This document shows positions 45,879-54,859 of a DNA stretch of 64,000 bases, piece after piece (positions within the stretch are counted from its first letter, which is position 1; each line of letters opens with the position of its first letter). The notes under the pieces are model-generated. The model saw nothing but the letters and a program-made list of their open reading frames with translations, was not told where the DNA came from and did no database searches. Made by a program: the position numbers and the translations under genes. The stretch spans positions 1 to 64,000 of the forward strand of contig NZ_CANNGO010000014.1 of NCBI RefSeq assembly GCF_947504215.1, written 5' to 3'. Source of the stretch: an uncultured Ruegeria sp. Lineage in GTDB: Bacteria > Pseudomonadota > Alphaproteobacteria > Rhodobacterales > Rhodobacteraceae.

Positions 45879-46222
45879 TGTTCAACCATCGCCGCCAGAT
45901 CCTCTGGCGGCGTACCACTTTGCACATAGGCACACGCATTGGGGCTGTGGGCAAAGATCGAGCCGTCCGAGAAGAACGTGGTGTTGGTGACAAAGATCAC
46001 CCGCGCCTCGGGGCGCCGATAGCTGGCAAAATCGGCAACAGCCAAAGCGCTGCCGGTTTCCAGAACCAGATCCAGCACGATGATGTCAAAGGCTGTGCCA
46101 TAGAGTGCAAGGATCGCAGCTTCTTGGCCCGGCACCAATTCGACGTCGGCACCTTGCCTTTCCAGATGTCTTTTCCAGACCTGACCTAGGTCGGGGTTAC
46201 TCTCAACAATCAGAACTTTCAT
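45860..46222 (-). CDS. Single-domain response-regulator-like protein, degenerate
   Basis: A 120-residue receiver fold with no output domain. The phospho-acceptor aspartate is present (D51 in IIVLDLVLE) and the switch threonine is T79, but the acidic pair at the N-terminus is reduced to E7, and the conserved lysine near residue 101 is gone (ACAYVQSGTP). It may signal without normal phosphorylation. A consensus CtrA site lies 70 bases upstream. I start at ATG 46222; a GTG or other start 6 codons earlier is possible. Confidence 0.78.
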   Translation of the reverse strand: MKVLIVESNPDLGQVWKRHLERQGADVELVPGQEAAILALYGTAFDIIVLDLVLETGSALAVADFASYRRPEARVIFVTNTTFFSDGSIFAHSPNACAYVQSGTPPEDLAAMVEHYAAGL

Positions 46223-46291
46223 TTGCAACAACCTCGGCACTTGATATGGTGAATGGTGCCGACCCCTGTGAACCGTGATCCCGTGATTTCC

Positions 46292-46307
46292 TTAACAAAG
46301 TGTTAAC
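46292..46307. promoter_or_regulatory. Consensus CtrA binding site
   Basis: TTAACAAAGTGTTAAC fits both TTAA-N7-TTAAC and the palindromic TTAAC-N5-GTTAAC form used for CtrA in alphaproteobacteria with no mismatch. It lies 70 bases before the leftward receiver gene and 100 before the rightward cobC gene. Being near-symmetrical it could serve either; the receiver is the likelier target. Confidence 0.65.
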
Positions 46308-46406
46308 GATGGTCGCAGACCCCCCCGATCACGTAGATTTGCTTGTCAAAACGGCAGAATTCCGCTTGAAGCAGTCCAAAACCAGCGTTTTGGTCAGATT
46401 GTGCAA

Positions 46407-47366
46407 ATGAATAATGACGACTTGAACCCCCGCACACGGCGCGATCATGGCGGCGGCCTGGACAGGGCAATCAAACATTTTGGCGGAACACGGGTGGATT
46501 GGATCGATCTGTCCACCGGGATCAATCCCCACCCCTATGATGTCGCGCGGCTGCAAGCCTCTGATTGGATGGAATTGCCTGATCACGGTGCCTTTGAACG
46601 GCTGACCGACGCTGCGCGTCGTTTCTGGTCAGTCCCGGCGGACGCTGCGATTTTACCCGCGCCCGGCGCGTCAGCACTCATCGCGCGCGTTCCAGCCCTT
46701 GCCAGGGCAGGTAGCGTCCAAATCAATACGCCGACCTATAACGAACATGCTGCCGCTTTTGCCGCCCAAGGCTGGGTTGTTCAGGATACTGGCCCTGCCG
46801 AGGCGCGTGTCGTTGTGCATCCCAACAACCCCGATGGCCGGCTCTGGCAGCAGACCGATGCAAACGCACCTTTGACGATCATTGATGAAAGCTTCTGCGA
46901 CGTCACACCCGAAGCATCATTGATTGCCCTGACCGAGAACCCGGGTGTGGTTGTGCTGAAAAGCTTTGGCAAGTTCTGGGGCCTTGCCGGGATGCGGCTG
47001 GGGTTTGCTATTGGCCGGCCCAAGTTGATTGCGCGGCTTAACGATTTGACCGGGCCCTGGGGCGTTTCGGGGCCAGCTTTGCGGATCGGAACCGAAGCCC
47101 TGCTGGACACGAGTTGGGCTGAGAAAACCCGAACGCAGTTGGCACACGAAGCGGAACGGCTGGACGCCTTGCTGACGCGCAAAGGCGCGGCCGTGGTTGG
47201 CGGCACATCGCTTTTCCGTCTGTATCAGGTCGACAGCGCCGCAGATTGGCAGGCTCGGCTGGCCCACGCCCATATTTGGAGCCGGGTTTTCCCCTACTCT
47301 GCAACCTACCTGCGCCTTGGTCTGCCTCCGACTGACGGGTGGCAGCGGCTGGAGGCCGCGCTTTGA
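46407..47366 (+). CDS. cobC: Threonine-phosphate decarboxylase / CobC
   Basis: About 319 residues. A fold-type I PLP enzyme with [13 protein letters not shown] at the N-terminus, [12 protein letters not shown], and the PLP lysine in [16 protein letters not shown]. CobC/CobD-type enzymes make aminopropanol phosphate for the cobalamin side chain. I use ATG 46407; GTG 46401 is in frame and neither has a strong ribosome site. The stop codon overlaps the start of the adenosylcobinamide-phosphate synthase gene. Confidence 0.88.
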   Translation: MNNDDLNPRTRRDHGGGLDRAIKHFGGTRVDWIDLSTGINPHPYDVARLQASDWMELPDHGAFERLTDAARRFWSVPADAAILPAPGASALIARVPALARAGSVQINTPTYNEHAAAFAAQGWVVQDTGPAEARVVVHPNNPDGRLWQQTDANAPLTIIDESFCDVTPEASLIALTENPGVVVLKSFGKFWGLAGMRLGFAIGRPKLIARLNDLTGPWGVSGPALRIGTEALLDTSWAEKTRTQLAHEAERLDALLTRKGAAVVGGTSLFRLYQVDSAADWQARLAHAHIWSRVFPYSATYLRLGLPPTDGWQRLEAAL

Positions 47367-48283
47367 GTGTGGCTCTGCTGCTGGTCTGCGCCATGTGTCT
47401 GGACGCCGCTTTAGGAGAGCCTGATTGGCTCTGGTCACGCTTACGTCACCCCGCTGTTCTGATCGGCCAAGGGATCGGGTGGCTGGAAAAGCTTCTTAAT
47501 CAATCAGGGCATCGACGGACCAAAGGTGTTGCCGTCCTGATCTTGCTGGTTCTGACGGCGTACACGCTTGGCCAGTTTCTGACGTTTTTCGGATTGCTGG
47601 TCGAGATCATTGTCTGTGCAATTCTGCTGGCGCAGAAATCACTGGTCACACATGTTCGGGATGTGGGCGACGGGCTGCGTACCTCGCTGCCTGAAGGGCG
47701 CGTTATGGTTGCCCGCATCGTGTCCCGCGACACAACCGATATGTCCGAGGCGCAGGTCGCCCGGTCGGCCATCGAAAGCGCCGCCGAAAACCTAAGCGAC
47801 GGTGTTGTTGCGCCTGCCTTCTGGTTTCTGATTGCCGGGCTGCCAGGGTTGCTGGTGTACAAGGCAGTGAACACCGCCGACAGCATGATCGGCTATCGTA
47901 CTAAGCGATATCAGGAATTCGGCTGGGCCTCGGCTAGGGTAGACGATCTGCTGAACCTGATACCGGCGCGACTGACCTGCGTGATGATCGTGGCCCTGTC
48001 CGGTCAGTGGGGACGCTGGCCGGAAATTCTGGGCGACGCGCGCAGGCATATCTCGCCCAATGCGGGATGGCCCGAGGCGGCGATGGCCCGCGCCCTGAAC
48101 GTAGCCTTGGCTGGCCCCCGCAGCTATGACGGGCAAATGCGCGATCTCGCCTGGGTTAATGGTGACGCCCCGCGCAACATCGGCGCATACGAGGTTTTTC
48201 GCGCATGTGACATGCTATGGAAGGTCTGGGGGCTTGCACTTGCGCTCTTGTCGGTGTGGGTTGTGATCAACCTGGTTTTCTGA
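47363..48283 (+). CDS. cobD: Adenosylcobinamide-phosphate synthase
   Basis: About 306 residues with four to five membrane helices. It attaches aminopropanol (phosphate) to adenosylcobyric acid. CbiB/CobD features are [44 protein letters not shown] and [22 protein letters not shown]. The start is a TTG that overlaps the cobC stop, or GTG 47369. With cobC it forms a two-gene cobalamin unit. Confidence 0.9.
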   Translation: MSVALLLVCAMCLDAALGEPDWLWSRLRHPAVLIGQGIGWLEKLLNQSGHRRTKGVAVLILLVLTAYTLGQFLTFFGLLVEIIVCAILLAQKSLVTHVRDVGDGLRTSLPEGRVMVARIVSRDTTDMSEAQVARSAIESAAENLSDGVVAPAFWFLIAGLPGLLVYKAVNTADSMIGYRTKRYQEFGWASARVDDLLNLIPARLTCVMIVALSGQWGRWPEILGDARRHISPNAGWPEAAMARALNVALAGPRSYDGQMRDLAWVNGDAPRNIGAYEVFRACDMLWKVWGLALALLSVWVVINLVF

Positions 48284-48297
48284 AGGACCCGCCGCCC

Positions 48298-49461
48298 ATG
48301 CGCCTTGTCTCTGGCTTTATTGCCGCCGCCCTGTTTGCCTCACCTGCTCTGTCCCAATGCGGCGGTGGCTTTAATCAGTTTGTCAAAGGACTGAAATCTG
48401 AGGCGGTGCAACAGGGGTTCGACAAATCCAGCGTGAATGCCTTTTTTAAAGGGGTTCAGCAGGATGGCAAAGTGTTGCAGGCAGATCGGGCGCAAGGAGT
48501 TTTCCAGAAACCCTTTATCGATTTCTCGCGTCGACTGATCTCACAAAACCGGATCGACCGGGGGCAGTCCATGTCCCGCAAATACGACGCGGTTTTTGAT
48601 CAGATCGAATCGCAATATGGAATTTCGCGCGGCGTTCTGCTGGCTTTTTGGGCGTTTGAAACGGATTACGGCGCGTTTCAGGGCGATTTCAACACGCGCA
48701 ATGCGCTGGTGACCTTGGCGCATGATTGCCGCCGCCCCGAGTTGTTCCGCCCGCAGATCTTTGCCGCCGTACAGCTGTTTGAGCAGGGCGATTTTGATCC
48801 CAATCGCACAACCGGCGCCTGGGCCGGAGAGATCGGCATGGTGCAGATGCTGCCGCGCGACATTCTGGAAAATGGCGTCGATGGCGATGGTGACGGCAAG
48901 GTGTCGTTGAAAACCTCAGCTCCGGATGCGCTGATGTCGGGGGCCAAGATGCTGTCACATCTGGGGTGGCAACCCGGTCAGCCTTGGCTGCAGGAAGTGA
49001 CGGTACCCGCCAAGATGGATTGGTCCTTGTCCGGCCCCGGCAAACCGCGTTCGGTATCCGACTGGCAGGCACTGGGTGTTTCGGCGCGCAGCGGATCTCT
49101 GCCCGATCTGCCAGCTTCGCTGATCCTGCCGCAGGGGCACAAGGGACCGGCCTTTCTGGCCTACCCGAATTTCAATGTCTATTTCGAATGGAACCAGAGC
49201 TTTGTCTATGTTTTGACCGCGGCGTACTTCGGGACCCGGCTGGCAGGTGCGCAGGTCTATGATGCGGGCAACCCGGCACAGGGATTGTCCGGGGCGCAGA
49301 TGAAGCAGTTGCAGTCCAAGCTGCAGGCGCGTGGGTATGATGTGGGCAAGATCGACGGTATTCTAGGCGCGGGCACGCGAGCGGCGGTACAGGCCGAGCA
49401 AGCCCGGCTGGGCCTGCCCGCTGATGCGTGGCCAACCGCTGATTTGTTGAACCAGCTGTAG
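48298..49461 (+). CDS. Lytic murein transglycosylase with peptidoglycan-binding domain
   Basis: A 387-residue exported protein. A signal peptide (residues 1-19, cut after ALS) is followed by an MltB-type catalytic domain with the glutamate in FWAFETDYGAFQGD and MVQMLPRDILENGVDGDGDG. A C-terminal peptidoglycan-binding domain (about residues 325-387) ends GYDVGKIDGILGAGTRAAV. It cleaves the glycan strands of peptidoglycan. I start at ATG 48298, 14 bases after cobD, to give a proper signal peptide. Confidence 0.92.
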   Translation: MRLVSGFIAAALFASPALSQCGGGFNQFVKGLKSEAVQQGFDKSSVNAFFKGVQQDGKVLQADRAQGVFQKPFIDFSRRLISQNRIDRGQSMSRKYDAVFDQIESQYGISRGVLLAFWAFETDYGAFQGDFNTRNALVTLAHDCRRPELFRPQIFAAVQLFEQGDFDPNRTTGAWAGEIGMVQMLPRDILENGVDGDGDGKVSLKTSAPDALMSGAKMLSHLGWQPGQPWLQEVTVPAKMDWSLSGPGKPRSVSDWQALGVSARSGSLPDLPASLILPQGHKGPAFLAYPNFNVYFEWNQSFVYVLTAAYFGTRLAGAQVYDAGNPAQGLSGAQMKQLQSKLQARGYDVGKIDGILGAGTRAAVQAEQARLGLPADAWPTADLLNQL

Positions 49462-49464
49462 CGG

Positions 49465-50262
49465 CTAGGCGACGTCCGCGCGGCGGTATTGCACGTTTGG
49501 TTCAAACGCGTGCGTGTTCAGGGAATTGCCGCGCGTTTCAATCGCCGTATTGGCCGGAACCTCAGTCCATTCGCCGCTGTTTGCATCCAGCGGTTCGGAC
49601 GAAATGATGATGCCGTCATCGCAAGTTTTGTAATGCAGGCTCGGCGCGAAACGGTCCGAGGCGTATCGGGCTGCAAACAGCCGACCCCCATCTGACCAGC
49701 AAGCCGCAAACCGAAGATAGGGAAGCGTGCCCCGTCGTCTGGCCAACGCTTCCACACGTTCGACTGCGCGTTCCATCGCTGCGATCGGTTCTGCATCCAG
49801 CCCTTCACCGTGGGCAATCAGGAAAATCGCTTCGCTTTCGGTTGCCCCAAGCCGATGCCCGTACAGATCGGCCGGGATCATCCCGTCCAGTTCCTGCCGG
49901 ATACGGTCATGGCCACCAGCTTGCCCATTATGCATGAAACTCCATTTTCCGACGCCAAAGGGATGGCAGTTGTTGCGCGACGTGGCCGTACCCGTTGATG
50001 CCCGGACATGCGCCAGAAACAGATGCGATTGAGTGTGATGGGTCAGCTGTTTGAGATTAGCATCTGACCAGGCCGGGTTTGTGTCTTTATAGAAACACGG
50101 CGTCTTGCGGTCGGAATACCAGGCAAGGCCGAACCCATCCGCGTTGATCGGAGTTTTTCCGATCAGGGCATTCCGGCTTTGAATGACAAGCGATTGCTCC
50201 TGGTTCAGTACAAGTTCGTCCAGATAGCGTTTTGCGCCAACCCAAGCCAGAAATCGGCACAT
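49465..50262 (-). CDS. Class II glutamine amidotransferase
   Basis: A 265-residue N-terminal-nucleophile amidotransferase of the EgtC/YafJ type. The nucleophile is Cys2 in MCRFLAWVG. INADGFGLAWY, FLAHVRAST and FMHNGQ complete the glutaminase site. EgtC members act in ergothioneine synthesis, but no egt genes are near, so substrate is unknown. It converges with the transglycosylase gene, 3 bases apart. Confidence 0.88.
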   Translation of the reverse strand: MCRFLAWVGAKRYLDELVLNQEQSLVIQSRNALIGKTPINADGFGLAWYSDRKTPCFYKDTNPAWSDANLKQLTHHTQSHLFLAHVRASTGTATSRNNCHPFGVGKWSFMHNGQAGGHDRIRQELDGMIPADLYGHRLGATESEAIFLIAHGEGLDAEPIAAMERAVERVEALARRRGTLPYLRFAACWSDGGRLFAARYASDRFAPSLHYKTCDDGIIISSEPLDANSGEWTEVPANTAIETRGNSLNTHAFEPNVQYRRADVA

Positions 50263-50395
50263 CAGCCTTACCTCACATGTTGTTTCAGGTTTTCAGCAAT
50301 ATGCCAGGCAAACGGGCGAAATAGTCACCAATTTTTGTCAGAAAATTCGCAGAATTCTATCGCTTGATAGAGCGATTGGTCACTTCTTCGTCCGA

Positions 50396-50746
50396 TTACT
50401 CGGGTCGCACCGGATACCGTTCACCCTTTGCGTTGATAAGGATCAAACGGTCGCTGCTGCGTACAAAGAGGTCACAACGGCCGAAGCCATTGCGGTATTG
50501 GATGCAGACGCTGCCATCCTCGGCAATGCTATAGGTTCCAAATGCCGATTCCCCACTGGCATAGGTGTAGGAATAGGCCCCACCGGCCGAAAACTTGGAT
50601 TGACCATCGTCGTAGAACGTCAGCGTACGGCCTGCCAATCCGTCCAACTCTTGTGGGTTCAACGGCACATCGCCGGGTTTGGTCAGCCACTCGGCCGCCC
50701 AAAGCGGCGTTGCAGCAAACATAGCGAGGATGAGCAATCGGATCAT
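50396..50746 (-). CDS. Exported protein of unknown function
   Basis: A 116-residue protein with a clear signal peptide (residues 1-18, after LWAAE). The mature part is beta-rich, with TFYDDGQSKFSAGGAYSYTYASGE and two cysteines (CIQYRNGFGRCDLF) that could form a disulfide. I recognise no family. It lies alone between smc and the amidotransferase gene. Confidence 0.65.
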   Translation of the reverse strand: MIRLLILAMFAATPLWAAEWLTKPGDVPLNPQELDGLAGRTLTFYDDGQSKFSAGGAYSYTYASGESAFGTYSIAEDGSVCIQYRNGFGRCDLFVRSSDRLILINAKGERYPVRPE

Positions 50747-50800
50747 ACCGCTACCCTAACCCGGTCAACGGCAAAACGGGCATAACGTTGCAGTGATCAA

Positions 50801-53800
50801 TCAGGCGACCATCTGTTCCGCTTTCTTCAGGTCGACCGAGACCAACTGGCTGACGCCCTGTTCCTGCATTGTCACCCCGAACAAACGATCCATCCGCGCC
50901 ATTGTCACCGCATGGTGGGTGATGATCAGAAAGCGCGTGTCAGTCTGGCGGCACATCTCATCCAGCAGGTCACAAAAGCGGGTGACGTTGGCGTCATCCA
51001 GCGGCGCGTCGACCTCGTCCAGCACACAGATCGGTGCCGGGTTGGCGAGGAAGACGCCGAAGATCAGCGCCGTCGCTGTCAGTGTCTGTTCTCCACCCGA
51101 AAGCAGGCTGAGGGTCGAAAGCTTCTTGCCCGGTGGCTGGCACATGATCTCAAGCCCCGCATCTAGCGGATCGTCGCTTTCGACCATGACCAGATTGGCC
51201 TCACCCCCACCGAACAGGTGCTTGAACAGCATGGCGAAGTTCGAATTCACCTGTTCAAACGCGGTTAGCAGACGCTCGCGTCCCTCGCGGTTGAGGCTTG
51301 CGATGCCGCTGCGCAGGGCCTTGATCGCCTCTTCCAGATCGGCCTTTTCGCCATTCAGCGTGTCGAATTCTTCCTGAACTTCTTTGGCGTCTTCTTCAGC
51401 GCGCAGGTTCACCGCACCCATCGCGTCGCGTTGGCGCTTGTGGCGATTCACCTCGGATTCCAGCGCATCGGCGGCAGGCATCTGATCGGGATTCACGTCG
51501 AGCTGGTTCAGCAACTGGTTCGGCGTCAGTTGCTGATCTTCGGCAATGCGCTCTGCAGCGGCCACGACGCCTTCCTTGGCAGCGTCACAGCGTGCTTCAG
51601 CCGCAGCGCGCGCTTCGCGCGCTTCCGAGGCTAGGCGTTCAGCCTCACGCTCGGCCAGCACAACTTCGCGCTGTTGTGTTTCGGCCAAAGAAAGCTTGTC
51701 AGCAGCCTCGGCGCGGCGGGCTTCCGCGTCTTCGATCAATTCGTTCAGTTCTTCGCGCGCCTCGGCGATTTCGCCAGGAGTTGCCGTGGCCTCAGCCAGT
51801 TCCTCTTCGGAACCTTCCTTGCGTTCAGCCAGTTCCGAGATGCGCTTTTCGGCAGTTTCGAGACGATGTTTCCAACCGCTGAGATCTTTGGTGACTTCCT
51901 GGGTACGGCGGGTCCGGGCCTCGCCCTCTCGACGCAGTTCGTCATGGGACGAACGATGGGTCAGCATGGTGATCCGCGCCGCCTCGACCGTTTGTTTGAT
52001 GTCTTCAACCTGAGCGCGGGCGCTGTCGAGATCGCCCAGACCCGTCAGAGACCCCTCAGCCTCGCGCAGTTGTGCGCGGGCGGCCATGGCGTCTTCTTTG
52101 TGGCGGTCTACGGCGAGCGCCAGCGTTTCCAGCTTGCCCTGCGCAAGATTGCGATCCGCCTCGGCCCGGCTTAGCGCACGGGCAGTTTCCGCCACGCGTT
52201 GATCGGCGGCGCGGCGGGCTTCGCGCGCACGACGGTCAGCTTCGGTCACGTCGGCCAGCTGCTGCGAGAGCGCCTCATGTGCGGCACGGGCCCCATCAGC
52301 CTGCGCCTCTGTCCTAGTCAGCTCCTGCTTCAGGGCTTCCAGCTTGTTGAGCTGTTCTAATCGCAATGCGGCGGCGCTTGGCGCATCCTCGGCCCAGGCG
52401 CGGAATCCGTCCCAGCGCCATAGATCGCCCGAACGCGACACCAGACGCTGACCGGGTTTCAACGCGGCCTGCAGCCGCGCGCCCTGATCCGCGTCAACCA
52501 GCCCGATCTGCGCGATCCGGCGGCTGAGGCGATCAGGCCCCGAGACATGCAAGGCCAGTGGCTCCGCCCCGTCTGGCAGTGATTGGTCGGCGTCATAACC
52601 TGCCATCTGAACCCAACCGGATGGGCCGTCTCCTTCGACCAACGGCGCGCGCAGATCATCGGCCAGTGCTGCACCCAGCGCCTTTTCATAGCCGGGTGCA
52701 ACACGCAGCATATCAAGCACCTGCCCGCCCTCAGCGGTATCGCGTTCCACCAATTTCGCCAGCGCCGTGGTCTCGGCCCGGATCGCGCCCAACTCGCCTT
52801 CGGCCTCAGACCGTTGCGCGCGGGCTTCGGCCTCGCGGGCCTGGGTCTCGTTGCGCAATTCATCGGCAGCGGCAAGCGCTTCATCAGCAGCTTCGGCGGC
52901 TTCGCGGGCTTCTTCTTCACCCTCCTGCGCGGCCTCGAAGGCGGCGCTGGCGCGGGTCAGGGATGTCTTGGCCTCATCCACCGCAACGCGGGCCTTTTCC
53001 TCTTCACCTTCGGATCGGGACAACGTCTTGCGGCTGTCTTCGACCAAACGCTGTGCCGACTGGTGGCGGGCGACAAGGCGGGCCATGTCTTCGGTTTGTT
53101 GTGACAGGTGGTCTTCACAATCCTGCAAAACCGATGCGGCCTCGCGGGCGATTTCTGCAGCCTCGGTCACTTTTTCCTCGTGCCCGTCGGCCGCTTTGGC
53201 CAATTCGCGCGATTCCCATTCCAGTCGTTCGATCATCTGGCCCGCATCCCGGTTCAAACCGGTTTCGCGCTCGATATCATTACCCAGCTGCTGAATACGG
53301 TTGGTCAGGGTCTCAATCGTCTGGCGCGCCCGGGTTTCCTGATCGGTCAATGCGTCACGCTGCACCTGCTGGCGTTGCAGCACGGCGGCGGCGATAGCCT
53401 CTTCTTCGCGCAGGGGCGGCAGGGTTTCTTCGATCTCAACCCGTTTGGCACCGGCGGCGCGTGCCTCGGCCTCGGCCCGCGAGGCTTCGGTGATCCGTTC
53501 GCGCAGCTTGTCCTCGGCCTGCTGGCGGGCCATGTCGGCCTCTTTCCAGCGACGGTATAGCAACATACCCTCGGCCTGACGCAGTTGCTCACCGATCTCA
53601 CGGTAGCGGGCGGCCTGACGCGCCTGGCGGGCGAGCTGTGCCAGCTGCGTCCCCAACTGTTCCAACACGTCATCCACGCGGGTCAGATTGGATTCCGTTC
53701 CCTTCAGTTTCAGTTCCGCCTCGTGGCGTCGCTGATACAGACCTGAAATTCCTGCGGCTTCTTCAAGGATACGACGACGAGAGCGGGGTTTGGCATTGAT

Positions 53801-54256
53801 CAACTCGGCAATGCGGTTCTGCCCCACCAATGCGGGCGAGTGCGCGCCAGTTGAGGCGTCGGCAAACAGCATCTGAACGTCGCGGGCTCGGACGTCTTTG
53901 CCATTGGTCTTGTAGGCGCTGCCCACATCGCGGGTGATGCGACGCACAATCTCAAGCTGGTCACTATCGTTAAAGCCTGAGGGAGCCAATCGTTCCGAGT
54001 TGTCCATGGTCAGGACAACCTCAGCAAAGTTACGGGCAGGACGCGTGGCGGCACCGGCAAAGATCACATCTTCCATTGCGCCACCACGCATGGATTTGGG
54101 GCGGTTTTCGCCCATCACCCAGCGCAGAGCTTCCAGAAGATTGGACTTGCCGCAACCATTTGGCCCCACAACACCGGTCAACCCGTCCGCGATAATCAGA
54201 TCGGTCGGATCAACAAAGCTTTTGAAGCCGGTCAGTTTGAGTTTGCTAAAACGCAA
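50801..54256 (-). CDS. smc: Chromosome segregation ATPase SMC
   Basis: An 1151-residue SMC. The N-terminal Walker A is GPNGCGKSNLLEAL, two long coiled coils flank a hinge (about residues 480-640, including KALGAALADDLRAPLVEGD), and the C-terminal head holds the ABC signature LLSGGEQTL and the Walker B ICVLDEVDAPLDD. It organises and helps segregate the chromosome. ScpA and ScpB are not in the window. Coiled-coil sequence explains the many long false frames on the other strand. Confidence 0.97.
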   Translation of the reverse strand: MRFSKLKLTGFKSFVDPTDLIIADGLTGVVGPNGCGKSNLLEALRWVMGENRPKSMRGGAMEDVIFAGAATRPARNFAEVVLTMDNSERLAPSGFNDSDQLEIVRRITRDVGSAYKTNGKDVRARDVQMLFADASTGAHSPALVGQNRIAELINAKPRSRRRILEEAAGISGLYQRRHEAELKLKGTESNLTRVDDVLEQLGTQLAQLARQARQAARYREIGEQLRQAEGMLLYRRWKEADMARQQAEDKLRERITEASRAEAEARAAGAKRVEIEETLPPLREEEAIAAAVLQRQQVQRDALTDQETRARQTIETLTNRIQQLGNDIERETGLNRDAGQMIERLEWESRELAKAADGHEEKVTEAAEIAREAASVLQDCEDHLSQQTEDMARLVARHQSAQRLVEDSRKTLSRSEGEEEKARVAVDEAKTSLTRASAAFEAAQEGEEEAREAAEAADEALAAADELRNETQAREAEARAQRSEAEGELGAIRAETTALAKLVERDTAEGGQVLDMLRVAPGYEKALGAALADDLRAPLVEGDGPSGWVQMAGYDADQSLPDGAEPLALHVSGPDRLSRRIAQIGLVDADQGARLQAALKPGQRLVSRSGDLWRWDGFRAWAEDAPSAAALRLEQLNKLEALKQELTRTEAQADGARAAHEALSQQLADVTEADRRAREARRAADQRVAETARALSRAEADRNLAQGKLETLALAVDRHKEDAMAARAQLREAEGSLTGLGDLDSARAQVEDIKQTVEAARITMLTHRSSHDELRREGEARTRRTQEVTKDLSGWKHRLETAEKRISELAERKEGSEEELAEATATPGEIAEAREELNELIEDAEARRAEAADKLSLAETQQREVVLAEREAERLASEAREARAAAEARCDAAKEGVVAAAERIAEDQQLTPNQLLNQLDVNPDQMPAADALESEVNRHKRQRDAMGAVNLRAEEDAKEVQEEFDTLNGEKADLEEAIKALRSGIASLNREGRERLLTAFEQVNSNFAMLFKHLFGGGEANLVMVESDDPLDAGLEIMCQPPGKKLSTLSLLSGGEQTLTATALIFGVFLANPAPICVLDEVDAPLDDANVTRFCDLLDEMCRQTDTRFLIITHHAVTMARMDRLFGVTMQEQGVSQLVSVDLKKAEQMVA

Positions 54257-54393
54257 AGGTGGCGGGTCCCATGATTCCTACGTCAAAGAAGTCTGCGCAA
54301 GGGATTGGGGCGAGTCAACGGAGATGCGCAGGATATGGGCTATTGAGCCGAGTTATCCACAACATCTTGGCTGTCTGAGCAGGATTACGCATT

Positions 54394-54801
54394 TCAGTAA
54401 GGTGCGCATTCGAACACCTGGTACCCGTCATTCTTGCCGTCGCCTTCGTAAATGCCAAAGTCGATACATTCGTAATTTGGTATCGACACGGCCGTCAGCA
54501 ATAACCGTTCACCTGCCTTACGATCACACCCCAACACCCCAATGGTCACCGCCGCGTCGCCCAGCACATCCAGTATCGGACAGCCCGACACCTGAGCCAT
54601 CGCCAATACCGCCCGGTCGCGAACTGGCCCGAGCCTTGGGGCGTATTGAGAGTTCATCCGCACTGCCTCGGCCAGTTCTCCACGCACACGGATGTCGAAC
54701 ACGCTGCCGTTCACCGCCACGCGGGTTGCTGGCACGTCGCGAAAGTGCGGTGTGCCCGCGGAACATGCGGCCATCAGCAGAGGGGCAAGAAACCGGATCA
54801 T
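54394..54801 (-). CDS. Small lipoprotein of unknown function
   Basis: A 135-residue protein with a lipobox LMAACSAG (cysteine at 13). The mature part has TRVAVNGSVFDIRVRGELAE and cysteine-containing segments GCPILD and YECIDFGIYEGDG. It may be disulfide bonded. I recognise no family. It lies 137 bases downstream of the smc start on the same strand, that is, upstream of smc. Confidence 0.65.
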   Translation of the reverse strand: MIRFLAPLLMAACSAGTPHFRDVPATRVAVNGSVFDIRVRGELAEAVRMNSQYAPRLGPVRDRAVLAMAQVSGCPILDVLGDAAVTIGVLGCDRKAGERLLLTAVSIPNYECIDFGIYEGDGKNDGYQVFECAPY

Positions 54802-54859
54802 GCCGCAGCTTTGGGGTAATTTGGTTAACAGAACCTTTCCGGTTTTCGGCTTCCTCCTG

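Noticed and set aside
50359..50376. ATCGCT/AGCGAT hairpin downstream of the amidotransferase gene start region
   Set aside because: There is no T-run on either strand and the stem is only 6 bp; not enough for a regulatory call.
52558..53397. Several long frames antisense to smc
   Set aside because: They mirror the coiled-coil part of smc. Arg/Pro-rich or Ser-rich composition marks them as shadows.
54353..54361. Perfect DnaA box TTATCCACA upstream of smc
   Set aside because: It is a lone box. About one 9-mer of this kind per two windows is expected by chance, and no cluster, AT-rich stretch or replication genes are present.
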